Below, piece after piece: positions 36,190 to 45,033 of a stretch of DNA of 63,452 nt. This DNA is from Bradyrhizobium sp. (GTDB lineage: Bacteria > Pseudomonadota > Alphaproteobacteria > Rhizobiales > Xanthobacteraceae), in contig NZ_SSNA01000038.1 in NCBI RefSeq assembly GCF_004799445.1, positions 1 through 63,452 of the forward strand. Direction: 5' to 3'. The stretch's first letter is position 1; each line of letters starts with the position of its first letter. The translations under genes and the position numbers were made by a program. The notes beneath the pieces were generated by a model, which saw only the letters and a list, made by a program, of their open reading frames with translations, was not told the origin of the DNA and did no database searches.

Positions 36190-37623
36190 ATGTGCGAAGT
36201 CTGCAGGCGTAGTTTCATTCGCGGCGCTGCCGCGCTCGGCGCAGCCGGCGCAACCGGATTATTTTCACCGTCGCTGATGGCGCAGGAACGGCTCGGCAAC
36301 ACCGGCTCCGCGAGGCTTCCGGCGCGCGGCGAGTTCACCATCGCCAACGCCTATGTGATGACGATGGACGGCGGGCTCGGCGACATCGCCGACGGTTCGG
36401 TGCACGTGCGCAACGGCGAGATCGTCGCGGTCGGCAAGGACGTCGGCGGCGGCGACAAGATCGACGGCACCAGTATGATCGTCATGCCCGGCCTGGTCGA
36501 AACGCATTGGCATATGTGGAACACGCTGTTCCGCAGTTTTGCCGGCGACAGGCCGGAAGACGGCTATTTCCCGACGGTCGCGCGCTTCGGCCAGCAGATG
36601 AGTCCGGACGACACCTTTGCGAGCACGCGGCTCTCCGCGGCGGAGGCAATCAATTCCGGGATGACCTTCGTGCACTCCTGGTGCCACAACGTGCGCAGCG
36701 CGGCCCACGCCGAGGCCGATCTCCGTGCGCTCGCGGAAGTCGGCATCCGCGCCCGCCATTCCTGCGGCTGGCCGCAGGGTTTTCCCGACACCCAGTCGGC
36801 CGACCAGGGGCCGATCGAGCGCCTGGCCCGCGACTGGAAGAGCTGGTCCAACGAAGGCCTCATCACCCTCGGCATGGCATGGCGCGGGCAGTTCCGCGCC
36901 GGCCCGATCAAGCCGGAGGTGTATCAGCCGGAATTCGACAATGCCCGCAAGCTCGGCTTGCCGATCACGGTGCATGTCGCGAGCGCCCGCAAGGCGGTGA
37001 ACCAGATCGAGCCGCTCTACAAGGCGAAGCTGATGGGCAAGGACGTCCAGCTCATTCACACGCTGTCGGCGAGTGCCGCGGAACTGGACATGATCAAGGA
37101 GTCGGGCGCTGCGGTCTCGGTGTCGCCCGGCTCCGAACTGCGCATTGGCTATGGCTACCCGCAGATCAGCGAGATGCTGGCCAAAGGCATTCCGCTCGGC
37201 ATCTCGATCGATACCTCGGCGTTGACCGGAAGCTCAAATCTGTTCGGCGTGCTCAAGCTGGCGCGCGACTCCGAGAACGCCAAGGTGGAAAGCGAGTTCA
37301 AGATGACGGCGCGCAAGGCGCTCGAGCTTGGCACCATCGAGGGCGCGCGCTCGATGGGGATCGACGACAAAACAGGATCGCTCAGACCGGGCAAGCGCGC
37401 CGACCTGATCGCGATCAGCCCGAATGCCCTCAACATGGCCGTGGTGACCGATCCGGCGCATCTCGTGCTCGAGGCGACTGGCCCGGAAAACGTCGACACG
37501 GTCGTGGTCGACGGTCGCATCCTCAAGCGCGGTGGCAAGCTCACAGCACTCGATACGCCCCAGGTGATTGCCGGCGTTCGCGCCGCGCTTGCCGGCGTGC
37601 GCGAACGCACGAAATGGCGGTGA
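36190..37623 (+). CDS. Tat-exported amidohydrolase (ATZ/TRZ deaminase-like)
   Basis: A 477-residue metal-dependent hydrolase. A twin-arginine signal, RRSFIRGAAALGAAGATG, lies at residues 6-23. The metal-binding HxH is in VMPGLVETHWHMW near residue 103; further ligands are in PITVHVASA and LIHTLSASA, and the conserved aspartate in GISIDTSAL near residue 340. The C-terminal TGSLRPGKRADLIAI closes the composite beta domain. Relatives deaminate or dechlorinate triazines, guanine or thioadenosine; the periplasmic location is unusual for those roles, and the substrate is unknown. Confidence 0.87.
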   Translation: MCEVCRRSFIRGAAALGAAGATGLFSPSLMAQERLGNTGSARLPARGEFTIANAYVMTMDGGLGDIADGSVHVRNGEIVAVGKDVGGGDKIDGTSMIVMPGLVETHWHMWNTLFRSFAGDRPEDGYFPTVARFGQQMSPDDTFASTRLSAAEAINSGMTFVHSWCHNVRSAAHAEADLRALAEVGIRARHSCGWPQGFPDTQSADQGPIERLARDWKSWSNEGLITLGMAWRGQFRAGPIKPEVYQPEFDNARKLGLPITVHVASARKAVNQIEPLYKAKLMGKDVQLIHTLSASAAELDMIKESGAAVSVSPGSELRIGYGYPQISEMLAKGIPLGISIDTSALTGSSNLFGVLKLARDSENAKVESEFKMTARKALELGTIEGARSMGIDDKTGSLRPGKRADLIAISPNALNMAVVTDPAHLVLEATGPENVDTVVVDGRILKRGGKLTALDTPQVIAGVRAALAGVRERTKWR

Positions 37624-37689
37624 AGTCAGGCGAAACGCCCAACTGAATGCCTGGAACGGGATGATTTTAGGTTGAGGTGCAGCGGCGAT

Positions 37690-37840
37690 CGGTCGCTGCT
37701 CCCTCTCCCCGCTTGCGGGGTCGAGACGAGCGAAGCTCGCTCTTAGAGGGTTGGGGTGAGGGGGACTCTCGTCAAAGTCGGACTCGCGGATATTCCCCCT
37801 CACCCGATCACTTCGTGATCAACCTCTCCCCGTAGAGGGG
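37690..37840. repeat. Palindromic repeat covering the end of the next gene
   Basis: CTCCCTCTCCCCGCTTGCGG and GTTGGGGTGAGGGGGA on the left pair with CCCCCTCACCC and CCTCTCCCCGTAGAGGGG on the right; GATCAC-ttc-GTGATC forms an inner hairpin. It is a Bradyrhizobium-style intergenic repeat. Its right arm encodes the last residues of the minus-strand repeat protein. Confidence 0.75.
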
Positions 37841-38353
37841 GGCGCAGCGGCGGTAGGCGGGATAATAGGAGTAGCCGTTCGGGCACACGGGCGAGGTGCC
37901 CAGAACCGGCAATTCGACATAGGGTAGGCCGACGGCTGGCGGTTCGACATAGGGCAGGCGAACCGGCAGTTCTGCATAGGGCAGGCGGACAGCCGGCGGT
38001 TCGACGTAGGGCAGGCGGACGGGCAGTTCCGCATAGGGCAGGCGGACGGCCGGTGGTTCGATGTAGGGCAGGCGGACGGGTAGTTCTGCATAGGGCAGGC
38101 GGACCGACGGCAGTTCGACATAGGGCAGGCCGAAAGCCTGCGGTCCCGCATAGGTCACGCCGTCAGATACACAGCGGCCGGTGGCGCGGCTGCGGTGAAA
38201 GCCATCCCAGCAAGGACTACTCACCATGATGACTTCAGAAGCCGGGACCTGGGTTGGCGCGGGCGAACCGGGAAGCGCCTGTGCAGCCAGCGAAACCATC
38301 GAGGCCACCGCACAGCAAGCCAAAATCGAAGCTATTTTTGGCATTTGATCCAA
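37808..38353 (-). CDS. Exported protein with (V)RLPY(A/V)E tandem repeats
   Basis: A 181-residue protein. A signal peptide (ILACCAVASMVSLAAQA) is followed by a cysteine-bounded segment CWDGFHRSRATGRC, then about 75 residues of tandem repeats built from LPYAELPVR and LPYVEPPAVR (a 19-residue, 57-base unit), and a second cysteine module CPNGYSYYPAYRRC. The repeats suggest a structural or wall-binding role; no family is recognised. The last nine or so residues and the stop come from an interspersed palindrome. Confidence 0.65.
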   Translation of the reverse strand: MDQMPKIASILACCAVASMVSLAAQALPGSPAPTQVPASEVIMVSSPCWDGFHRSRATGRCVSDGVTYAGPQAFGLPYVELPSVRLPYAELPVRLPYIEPPAVRLPYAELPVRLPYVEPPAVRLPYAELPVRLPYVEPPAVGLPYVELPVLGTSPVCPNGYSYYPAYRRCAPLYGERLITK

Positions 38354-38673
38354 TTCCCCCTCATGACGCCCTGATCAGTACACGCGACGTCGATCAATGT
38401 GGCAAATATAAATGGCCTGCCAGCGGCCTACAATCGACTTTTCCATCGCCGTTGTGCATTTGGCCAGTCCTGGCGAGGCGCCATCCGAGATGTCGAAGCC
38501 GGCCTCGTCGCGGCGTTTGGCGGAAGGTTGGGGAAATGCCAGGCGCGGGTCAGCGGCCGCCGGTTCGCAGGTCGTCCGAATGCCCGACCCTCAGGCGCGA
38601 CCATTGAGGGGTGGGACGTCCATCGCGCCATGCTTGCGCTGTGCCGGAAGCCATCCGGGCGGCTGTTGTGAGG
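38354..38673. other. Gene-free stretch between two minus-strand genes
   Basis: 320 bases without a supported gene. Open frames on the plus strand here lack ribosome sites and protein-like composition. It probably holds the promoter of the repeat protein gene. Confidence 0.4.
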
Positions 38674-39132
38674 TCAACCGACGATGTAGGCCCCCGAACC
38701 GGTCGCGATTTGCTCGCCTGTGTCGTCCACGAGCTCCATGTGGGCCACCGCAACGCGGCCGCCGAGCCGAACCACGCGACCCGTGGCCAGGAAATGATGG
38801 CCGCGTCCTGGCCGCAGGTAGTCGATGCGCAGATCTATGGTGCCAATATCCGGAAAATGTCGCACGGGGATATCTTCGGCTTTGCGGGTGATCGAAGCCA
38901 GAGCGATTGCGAGGCCGCCTACCACGTCCAGGGTGGCCGAGATCACACCGCCGTGCAGAATTTGGCGGACCGGGTTGCCAACCAGCTCGGGCCGCATGTC
39001 GAACCTCAGTCGCGGCGCCTTGAAGTCGAGCGAGTCGATCTTGAGACCGAGCACACGATTGAACGGGATGATCTGTTCGAAGGTCCGCCGGAGTTCCGCC
39101 TCAATGCCCTCAGCTTCGCGTTGGTTGCCCAT
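38674..39132 (-). CDS. PaaI-type hotdog thioesterase
   Basis: A 152-residue single hotdog domain. IPFNRVLGLKIDSLD near residue 23 and the active-site QILHGGVISATLDVVGGLA near residue 57 (HGG motif followed by an acidic residue) match 4HBT/PaaI thioesterases, which hydrolyse acyl-CoA thioesters in the cytoplasm. RHFPDIGTIDLRIDYLRPG is the family's central strand. The acyl substrate is unknown. It is alone on its strand between a gap and a YdcH-like gene 76 bases upstream. Confidence 0.88.
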   Translation of the reverse strand: MGNQREAEGIEAELRRTFEQIIPFNRVLGLKIDSLDFKAPRLRFDMRPELVGNPVRQILHGGVISATLDVVGGLAIALASITRKAEDIPVRHFPDIGTIDLRIDYLRPGRGHHFLATGRVVRLGGRVAVAHMELVDDTGEQIATGSGAYIVG

Positions 39133-39207
39133 ATCGATAACCCTGACTGAGGCCCCTCGATGACCATTGAAATGGGATCAGTTCGCCTCACGCCAAGTTA
39201 GTCGGCT

Positions 39208-39408
39208 TTAGTGAGCGCTGGCGGTGAGTTTGCGAAAACGTTCGACAAGGCGACGGTTATGTTGAATCTCATCGGCGATAATTGACTTGCGATGCTTAAG
39301 GTCGGCAATCGCTAAATCGTCAGTCGGGCTTTGATGCAAAGCATTAGCTATTTCTTTTTCGAGAACGATATATCGCTGTTCCAGGTAGGCCATTGTTGTT
39401 TGGGTCAC
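39208..39408 (-). CDS. YdcH-family (DUF465) small coiled-coil protein
   Basis: A 66-residue protein made of two helices: MAYLEQRYIVLEKEIANAL and LAIADLKHRKSIIADEIQHN match the DUF465/YdcH pattern, whose members are short cytoplasmic proteins of unknown function. The GTG at 39408 is chosen because GGAGAGG lies just upstream and it gives the family length. A longer in-frame form starts with GTG at 39513 and adds a proline-rich stretch. It follows another small gene that has a FixK box upstream. Confidence 0.72.
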   Translation of the reverse strand: MTQTTMAYLEQRYIVLEKEIANALHQSPTDDLAIADLKHRKSIIADEIQHNRRLVERFRKLTASAH

Positions 39409-39493
39409 GATACCTCTCCAATATGGCAGGGCCGCCGGCGCGGTCGGCGCCGCGGGCAAGGGGTCGATGGGCTGCTTGAATTTGCCGTAGCCC

Positions 39494-39700
39494 TTAGGTT
39501 CTTCTGTCTCCACGCGGGTCGGCAGTCTCTATGCGGCATCCGATCAGTTGAATCATGATTTGCGGCGTCGGCTCGTTTCCGAAGACCGAATTAAGTTGAT
39601 GCGCCATTGGGCGCCGCCCTGACTGGATTACGACAACGGACCCGGAGGCCGCGTCATCTGCAAGGTCACTATTCCGGGAGACCATGACGAACTTCTGCAT
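39494..39700 (-). CDS. Small hypothetical protein downstream of a FixK box
   Basis: A 68-residue protein beginning MQKFVMVSRNSDLADDAA. GGAGGG lies four bases before its ATG, and a perfect FixK box is centred about 70 bases upstream, which together support a real gene. The middle (VVVIQSGRRPMAHQLNSVF) is a plausible strand-helix unit, but no family is recognised. Its 3' end overlaps the longer form of the YdcH-like gene, so the two probably form an oxygen-regulated operon. Confidence 0.6.
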   Translation of the reverse strand: MQKFVMVSRNSDLADDAASGSVVVIQSGRRPMAHQLNSVFGNEPTPQIMIQLIGCRIETADPRGDRRT

Positions 39701-39763
39701 GGCGCCCTCCAGTAATTAAGGTCGAACATAAGTTTAGAATATGACGCGGCGTGTCAATATTGA

Positions 39764-39777
39764 TTGATGCAGATCAA
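39764..39777. promoter_or_regulatory. FixK/FNR box
   Basis: TTGAT-GCAG-ATCAA, a perfect palindromic match to the FixK2/FNR consensus. On the minus strand its centre is about 70 bases before the ATG at 39700. The gene on its other side (patatin) points its 3' end here, so the small-gene operon is the only plausible target. Confidence 0.75.
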
Positions 39778-39854
39778 CCTGGGCTTTGCCGCGGACATTT
39801 TTTGGTGCCGGATGACGAGGTTGCGCCATGTCCGTTCCTGAACGGCCAGGACCA

Positions 39855-42341
39855 TCATCTCTTCGCTTTGAACGTTTCGGGCGCCCCATCTGCGGCGAGC
39901 GCGGCCCGCAGCTCCGCGATCAATGGCTTACACGTAGGTAGATGGCTCTCCTCCACATCCAGAATCCGGAGAAATCCTCTTCTTTTTAGTGCCGCCACGG
40001 CGGCCGGCGATTGGGATTCCGAACCGACCGCCTCGGAAACGATATCGATGAGACGATCGATGGCGTGCAGGCGACCGAGCAGGTAGTCGTTCTCGCGGTA
40101 AGCGCGCGACAAGAACGCTGCGGATTGATTGAATCCCGTACCCTTCAGGTAGAAAGTTCCCATTCGGTTGATGCCGGTGGCATCTTGCGCGCTAATGCGA
40201 TTGATCTTTACCTCATTGAATTCCCCGGCCTCCCGCCATGGCATCACTGGAAACGTCACAACGTCCCAGAAGGGAAACCCGAGATAATTTACCAGCACTT
40301 CGCGCATCGCAGCGGGTGGCCAGTCCCTGGATTCAGCAAGAAGAACGTCGATGTCCGAGGTGCTGGCCTTGAGATCGATATCCAAGCCAAGACGTTCGAT
40401 CAGCGCGTCAATCTGATTCTTGTGTCGCGCGACGAACGACTGCGCATATTTGGCTATCTCTCTGAGCTCGGTCGGAGATGGCCCTGCTCTGAAGATGTCC
40501 TCGACCAGATTGCACGTCGTCGCGTCGACGGAGGCGACCGTTTCTCTTCGCTCCAGCGCCTCCGTGCATTCGTAGAACTTGCGTTTCAGGCGGTCGACGA
40601 CGGCGGCATCCAGGCCTTCGAGCTCTGGTGACCCGAGCATCTGAGTAAGGCGGTTTTGACCTTCGATCAGGAAGCGCAGCCGGCGCTTTCGATAACCCAC
40701 GTCGAACGCCAGCAGGAACCTGATCCAGCTTGGGGCGGTGTCGAGGCCGGTAGCAGTTTCCGCCCGAAAAGACCGGTCATTCGCGGACTCGTAGGTCACT
40801 CCGGCCTGGATCGCCCAGGCGTTCATGATCTCCTCGATTGACCGCGCGAATGGGGATTCCGGACGAACCCCTCTGACCTCCATGATCAGCCTGCTGACGA
40901 AGTCGCGCGCCGAGGCGAGCTTCAGGCGGACATAGGCATCATACGCGAAACCAGCGTCGCGGGCGGCCTTGATATTTGCCTGCTCGCGCCAGCCGCGAAT
41001 TCGATCCTGGCTGATCGGCTGTTCGCGGTCGGTGGTCATGGCCTCTACGACAAGCCGGCGGATATTCGGCCGCGCGCTGTCGACAATCGCTCTCAGCCGG
41101 CGCACCTGTTCGTTGAATTGGTCTATCCAGACGAGCTCGTCGGTCACGGGTTGGGACAATGGAATTTCCGACAGCGCGCCCTTCAACGTGGGAAAGAATC
41201 CCGGCATGCCGTGATGCACAGCCATACCCGCAGGCGTGGGATTGGGATCGACGTAAACCACCCGTCGGTCGACCTCGCGATACGCGGCGCGGCCCTGGAT
41301 AGCGTTGACCGCCTCTCGAAAGGGATGACTGCTCAAAACACTGCCATCGATGAAGGGAATGGAAGTCACGTCGACGTTCATTCGCGCATAATTCTCGAAA
41401 TTGTGCGCAATGAACTCTGCGCGGCGCGGCCAATCAATGGAGCGATTTCTGAGGAACTCGTCGACTTCCAAAATACGCGCCGGTGGAAACGCTCCGGGAA
41501 TTGATGAGGTCGCGCGCGCGGCGAAAGCCAGTGCAGGCGCATTCATCATGTCGAAATCGCTCTCAATGGCTCCGCTTGCACTCCTGCGGTATTTGAAATG
41601 CAGCCGGTGGCGGTGTTCGCGCTCGTGGATGATCGGCGGATTGTGAATCTGCATGGTTCTCTGGTAACCGTTGAAGTCAGTCAGGGTCACAAACAAATCG
41701 AGACCCTGGCCTGAAGGAAGCAGGGAGGACTTTTCCTCCCGTGGCGTTCCCATGGCGGCCACTGCGTCATACATCAGCGCCGTCATCTTCGGGCCGTCGA
41801 ATGGTGGCTGAAACCAGCGAGACCGCATGAACAACGATAGCTTGGAGCGCACCTCCAGGTCATTGATCAGTTTCAGGCCTGCCAGGCCTGCCGCCCAGAA
41901 CAGCGGCCGAAGGAACCACTTGCTCGATAGGTGTGCCTTCGCTTCCGATGCCAGTAGTTCGGTGACGTCAGCATTCTCAAGCCAGAGGTCGCGCAACCGG
42001 CCCATCGGCAGGTCGTGACTCAATGCCCGTGCCAGCATGATGCCATTGATACCGCCCGCGGAGGCTCCCGCGACGATGTCAACGATGACCCGCAGATCGA
42101 TCGTTCGACCGATATCGCGCAACAGATCGAAATAGATCGCTTCAGTGTCGAATTCGGGATCGGCGCGGTCGCGAATATCGAAGAATTCCGCCGCCGAGCG
42201 TTTTCCCCGGTCGGTGATGGCGTGAAGGGCGCTGGATGCCCGGGCGAGTTTCAGAATCTCCTTGGTGATCCCATGCATATAGATAGCGAGCGAGGCGCCG
42301 CCGAAACAAACAAGCGCTATCCGGAGTTCCTTTTCGCGCAA
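39855..42341 (-). CDS. Large patatin-like phospholipase
   Basis: An 828-residue protein. The patatin domain occupies about residues 5-360: the oxyanion loop is LVCFGGASLAIYMHGITKEI, the nucleophile serine is in VAGASAGGINGIML near residue 93, and the dyad aspartate is in FIDGSVLSSHPF near residue 332. The long C-terminal part matches the DUF3376 extension found in such bacterial proteins. It probably hydrolyses phospholipids or other acyl esters. No signal peptide is evident. GC is lower than in the LPS region. Transcription runs towards the FixK-box operon. Confidence 0.88.
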   Translation of the reverse strand: MREKELRIALVCFGGASLAIYMHGITKEILKLARASSALHAITDRGKRSAAEFFDIRDRADPEFDTEAIYFDLLRDIGRTIDLRVIVDIVAGASAGGINGIMLARALSHDLPMGRLRDLWLENADVTELLASEAKAHLSSKWFLRPLFWAAGLAGLKLINDLEVRSKLSLFMRSRWFQPPFDGPKMTALMYDAVAAMGTPREEKSSLLPSGQGLDLFVTLTDFNGYQRTMQIHNPPIIHEREHRHRLHFKYRRSASGAIESDFDMMNAPALAFAARATSSIPGAFPPARILEVDEFLRNRSIDWPRRAEFIAHNFENYARMNVDVTSIPFIDGSVLSSHPFREAVNAIQGRAAYREVDRRVVYVDPNPTPAGMAVHHGMPGFFPTLKGALSEIPLSQPVTDELVWIDQFNEQVRRLRAIVDSARPNIRRLVVEAMTTDREQPISQDRIRGWREQANIKAARDAGFAYDAYVRLKLASARDFVSRLIMEVRGVRPESPFARSIEEIMNAWAIQAGVTYESANDRSFRAETATGLDTAPSWIRFLLAFDVGYRKRRLRFLIEGQNRLTQMLGSPELEGLDAAVVDRLKRKFYECTEALERRETVASVDATTCNLVEDIFRAGPSPTELREIAKYAQSFVARHKNQIDALIERLGLDIDLKASTSDIDVLLAESRDWPPAAMREVLVNYLGFPFWDVVTFPVMPWREAGEFNEVKINRISAQDATGINRMGTFYLKGTGFNQSAAFLSRAYRENDYLLGRLHAIDRLIDIVSEAVGSESQSPAAVAALKRRGFLRILDVEESHLPTCKPLIAELRAALAADGAPETFKAKR

Positions 42342-42752
42342 GGCTTTTCCCCATCCTGAAAGGATTTTAATGACGCATCACAATAACAATATCATCGCGC
42401 ACGGAAGTGCTGCCCGAAGGTAGGACCCCTGTTTTTGGCGACAGTGGGCTGGCGTCGAACCTGCCTTTAACACGTGTAGGGGTGTCAATCACAGCGACGT
42501 CAGAATGTCCGGTTCGGGTCGTTCGCGTCGATTCGACCGCGCGCCGCTAACTTCTGCTCTTTCCCGACCGGCGTACATCGTCAGGCCGCCCCGGCATGTC
42601 GGAAAAGGGCCGGCTGCGGACTCATCACTCGGCCCAAGCGGTGCGAAACGACGTCTTCCTCGGCTCGCCGCGTGCGAAACGCATCAGCGTGACGCTGATC
42701 TGAAAAGCAAGCCGCCGCCCTGCGGCGGCTGGCGTGGTTCTATTCGCGAGCA
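42342..42752. other. Intergenic region upstream of the patatin gene
   Basis: 411 bases with no supported gene. It contains an AT-richer patch (about 42370-42400) likely to hold the patatin promoter and, at its right end, the terminator of the amidohydrolase gene. Confidence 0.45.
42702..42730 (-). terminator. Intrinsic terminator of the amidohydrolase gene
   Basis: Read on the minus strand: AGCCGCCGC-agg-GCGGCGGCT followed by TGCTTTTC. The nine-pair stem starts 22 bases after the stop codon at 42753. Confidence 0.75.
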
Positions 42753-43595
42753 CTAGCCTTTCTTCGGTGACCAGCCATAGGCCCTGGCGCAGGCGCCGCC
42801 CATCAGCATGGCCCGCTCGGTCTCGTTCAGGCGGTCGGATTTGCGGAAGGGCTCGACGGCCTGCGCGTAGTTGACGACGGCGAACGCGCGCGTCCAGTCG
42901 GTGCCCCACAGGCAGCGATCGAAACCCCAGGCATCAAACACGCGGGCAAGCGGATCCCAGATGTCCGCGAAGGGATAGGGTTCGCGGGACAGCGTGCAGG
43001 CGCCGCTGACCTTGATCACCGCGTTCGGGCGCCTGGCCAGTTCCAATACCCTGGGAAGGTCGGTCCATGGCTGCGGCGGCGCGGGCGGTACGCGCGGCTG
43101 CATGATGCCCAGATGATCGATGATGAATCGCGTCTCGGGATGGCGATCGATCAGCGCCGTGCCCGCGTCCAGATTGCCCCAGCATAGGATGTTGACCGGG
43201 AAGTCGTAGCGGACGGCCGCGCGTGCGATCCGGTCGAGGCCCGGGTCATCAGGCGCGCGATTGGCCTCCTTCGTGAGCATGATGCGGATTCCGACCGCGC
43301 CCGGCGTTTTCTTCCAGTCGGCGACGACATCGGCCACGCCGGGATCGTCAGGGTCGACCGGCTTGACGATGGCGAGCCGGCCGGGATGGGCGCGTTGCAC
43401 TTCCACGGCATAGCTGGCGTCGTAGCGGTACATCGAAAAGGCGGAGATGAAGATCGCGCCGTCGACGCCGACCTTGTCCATCGCCGCCACCATCTCGTCA
43501 CCCGTGACGTGATCGGGCCAGTTCGGCACACTGTGCCAGGGTCGCTTCGCGGTGTTGGCCTCATAGGCATGGACCTGGGAATCGATCATCGTCAT
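42753..43595 (-). CDS. Amidohydrolase-2 family protein (lactonase-like)
   Basis: A 280-residue TIM-barrel hydrolase of the LigI/2-pyrone-4,6-dicarboxylate lactonase type. MIDSQVHAYE at the N-terminus replaces the usual HxH with QVH; FIIDHLGIMQP near residue 155 and CLWGTDWTRAF near residue 230 are conserved active-site blocks. Family members open lactones or decarboxylate aromatic acids. The substrate is unknown. It is a single gene with its own terminator. Confidence 0.85.
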   Translation of the reverse strand: MTMIDSQVHAYEANTAKRPWHSVPNWPDHVTGDEMVAAMDKVGVDGAIFISAFSMYRYDASYAVEVQRAHPGRLAIVKPVDPDDPGVADVVADWKKTPGAVGIRIMLTKEANRAPDDPGLDRIARAAVRYDFPVNILCWGNLDAGTALIDRHPETRFIIDHLGIMQPRVPPAPPQPWTDLPRVLELARRPNAVIKVSGACTLSREPYPFADIWDPLARVFDAWGFDRCLWGTDWTRAFAVVNYAQAVEPFRKSDRLNETERAMLMGGACARAYGWSPKKG

Positions 43596-43866
43596 CGGGG
43601 CAGCTCCTCTGTGCCGGGCGAGTTTGGATTTGCCGCAGGTTCGTGTCCAGAGGGCAAAGGCGTCGCGCGTTCGTGATAACCGCCGATGGACAAAAATCGC
43701 TAGAGAAAATCAGGCCCGGTCGGATGCGGGCGGCACTTGGCCGTCCCGGCTTTGCGGCCATCAAGGCGTCGTACTCGATCGATAAACCCGGACATCGTGG
43801 CTTGCGGCCGCATTTTCGCGGACCGCGTGTATTTATGGCGAATGCCGATTTTCATGGAGAATGAAA

Positions 43867-44691
43867 ATGCCGACAATCGAGACCAGGGACGGGATCGAGA
43901 TCTACTACAAGGACTGGGGCAAAGGTCAGCCTATCGTGTTCAGCCATGGTTGGCCGCTGTCGGCCGATGACTGGGACGCGCAGATGCTGTTCTTCCTCGA
44001 TCACGGCTACCGCGTCATCGCCCATGATCGCCGCGGCCACGGCCGGTCGACCCAGACCGGCGAGGGCCACGACATGGATCACTACGCCGACGATCTTGCG
44101 GCCCTGACGGCGCATCTCGACCTGAAGAACGCCATTCACGTCGGGCATTCCACCGGCGGCGGCGAGGTGGCGCACTATCTCGGACGGCACGGCGAGAGCC
44201 GCGTGGCGAAGGCGGCGCTGATCAGCGCGGTGCCGCCGCTGATGCTGAAGACGCCGGCCAATCCCGACGGCCTGCCCAAGGAAGTGTTCGACGGATTGCA
44301 GGCCCAGCTCGCGGCCAACCGCTCGAAATTCTATCGCGACCTTCCGGAGGGTCCGTTCTATGGCTACAACCGGCCGGGCGCGAAGGCCACGGAGGCCGTG
44401 ATCGCGAATTGGTGGCGCCAGGGCATGATGGGCGGCGCCAAGGCGCATTACGACGGCATCGTCGCCTTCTCGCAGACCGATTTCACCGAGGATCTGAAGA
44501 AGATCACGGTGCCGGTGCTGGTAATGCACAGCGAAGACGATCAGATCGTTCCCTATGTCGCCGCCGGGCCGCTGTCGGCGAAACTCCTGAAGAACGCCAC
44601 GCTGAAGACCTACAAGGGCTTTCCGCACGGCATGCCCACCACGGAGGCGGCCACCATCAATGCCGACCTGCTCGCGTTCCTGAAAGCCTGA
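43867..44691 (+). CDS. Alpha/beta hydrolase, non-haem chloroperoxidase type
   Basis: A 274-residue hydrolase. [18 protein letters not shown] forms the oxyanion region, [12 protein letters not shown] follows, and the nucleophile elbow is [14 protein letters not shown] (serine near residue 96). [14 protein letters not shown] carries the acid and FPHGMPTT the histidine. These match cofactor-free haloperoxidases/esterases. The ATG at 43867 is seven bases after GGAG and is preferred over an ATG at 43861, which is too close. It stands alone. Confidence 0.9.
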   Translation: MPTIETRDGIEIYYKDWGKGQPIVFSHGWPLSADDWDAQMLFFLDHGYRVIAHDRRGHGRSTQTGEGHDMDHYADDLAALTAHLDLKNAIHVGHSTGGGEVAHYLGRHGESRVAKAALISAVPPLMLKTPANPDGLPKEVFDGLQAQLAANRSKFYRDLPEGPFYGYNRPGAKATEAVIANWWRQGMMGGAKAHYDGIVAFSQTDFTEDLKKITVPVLVMHSEDDQIVPYVAAGPLSAKLLKNATLKTYKGFPHGMPTTEAATINADLLAFLKA

Positions 44692-45033
44692 CGCTTCGGG
44701 CCAATTCCGCAGCGACCGCCGCGAGGCGGTCTCTGCTTTGGCGGGTCTGCGTCGACGGCAAATGCGCGTCGATGTCCGGCACCTTTGCGACATGCCGATG
44801 AGCGGACATAGTCAGGGTCGGCCGGCGCTTGCTCCGGATCGGCAGCGGCGGCCCGGATCGATCCGGCCCCGCGGGTAATTTGCAGCGTTGTTCGGCAGAA
44901 CCTCGTCTCAATGCCCCAAAACATTAAGATTTCTTCAATGCCGTATAGCCTATTGCTTGAGCGGTGCGCTCGCGACCAAGGGAGCTTCGCGTGGCCAGCG
45001 CTCGTCGTGGCGGATGCTTGAAGGAGTGAAAGC
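44692..45033. other. Gene-free stretch before the acyltransferase gene
   Basis: 342 bases with no supported gene. GACATGCCGATGAGCGGACAT near 44790 echoes the interspersed family seen at 61212 and 62895. An AT-rich patch at 44925-44955 may contain the promoter of the acyltransferase-SGNH pair. Confidence 0.45.
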
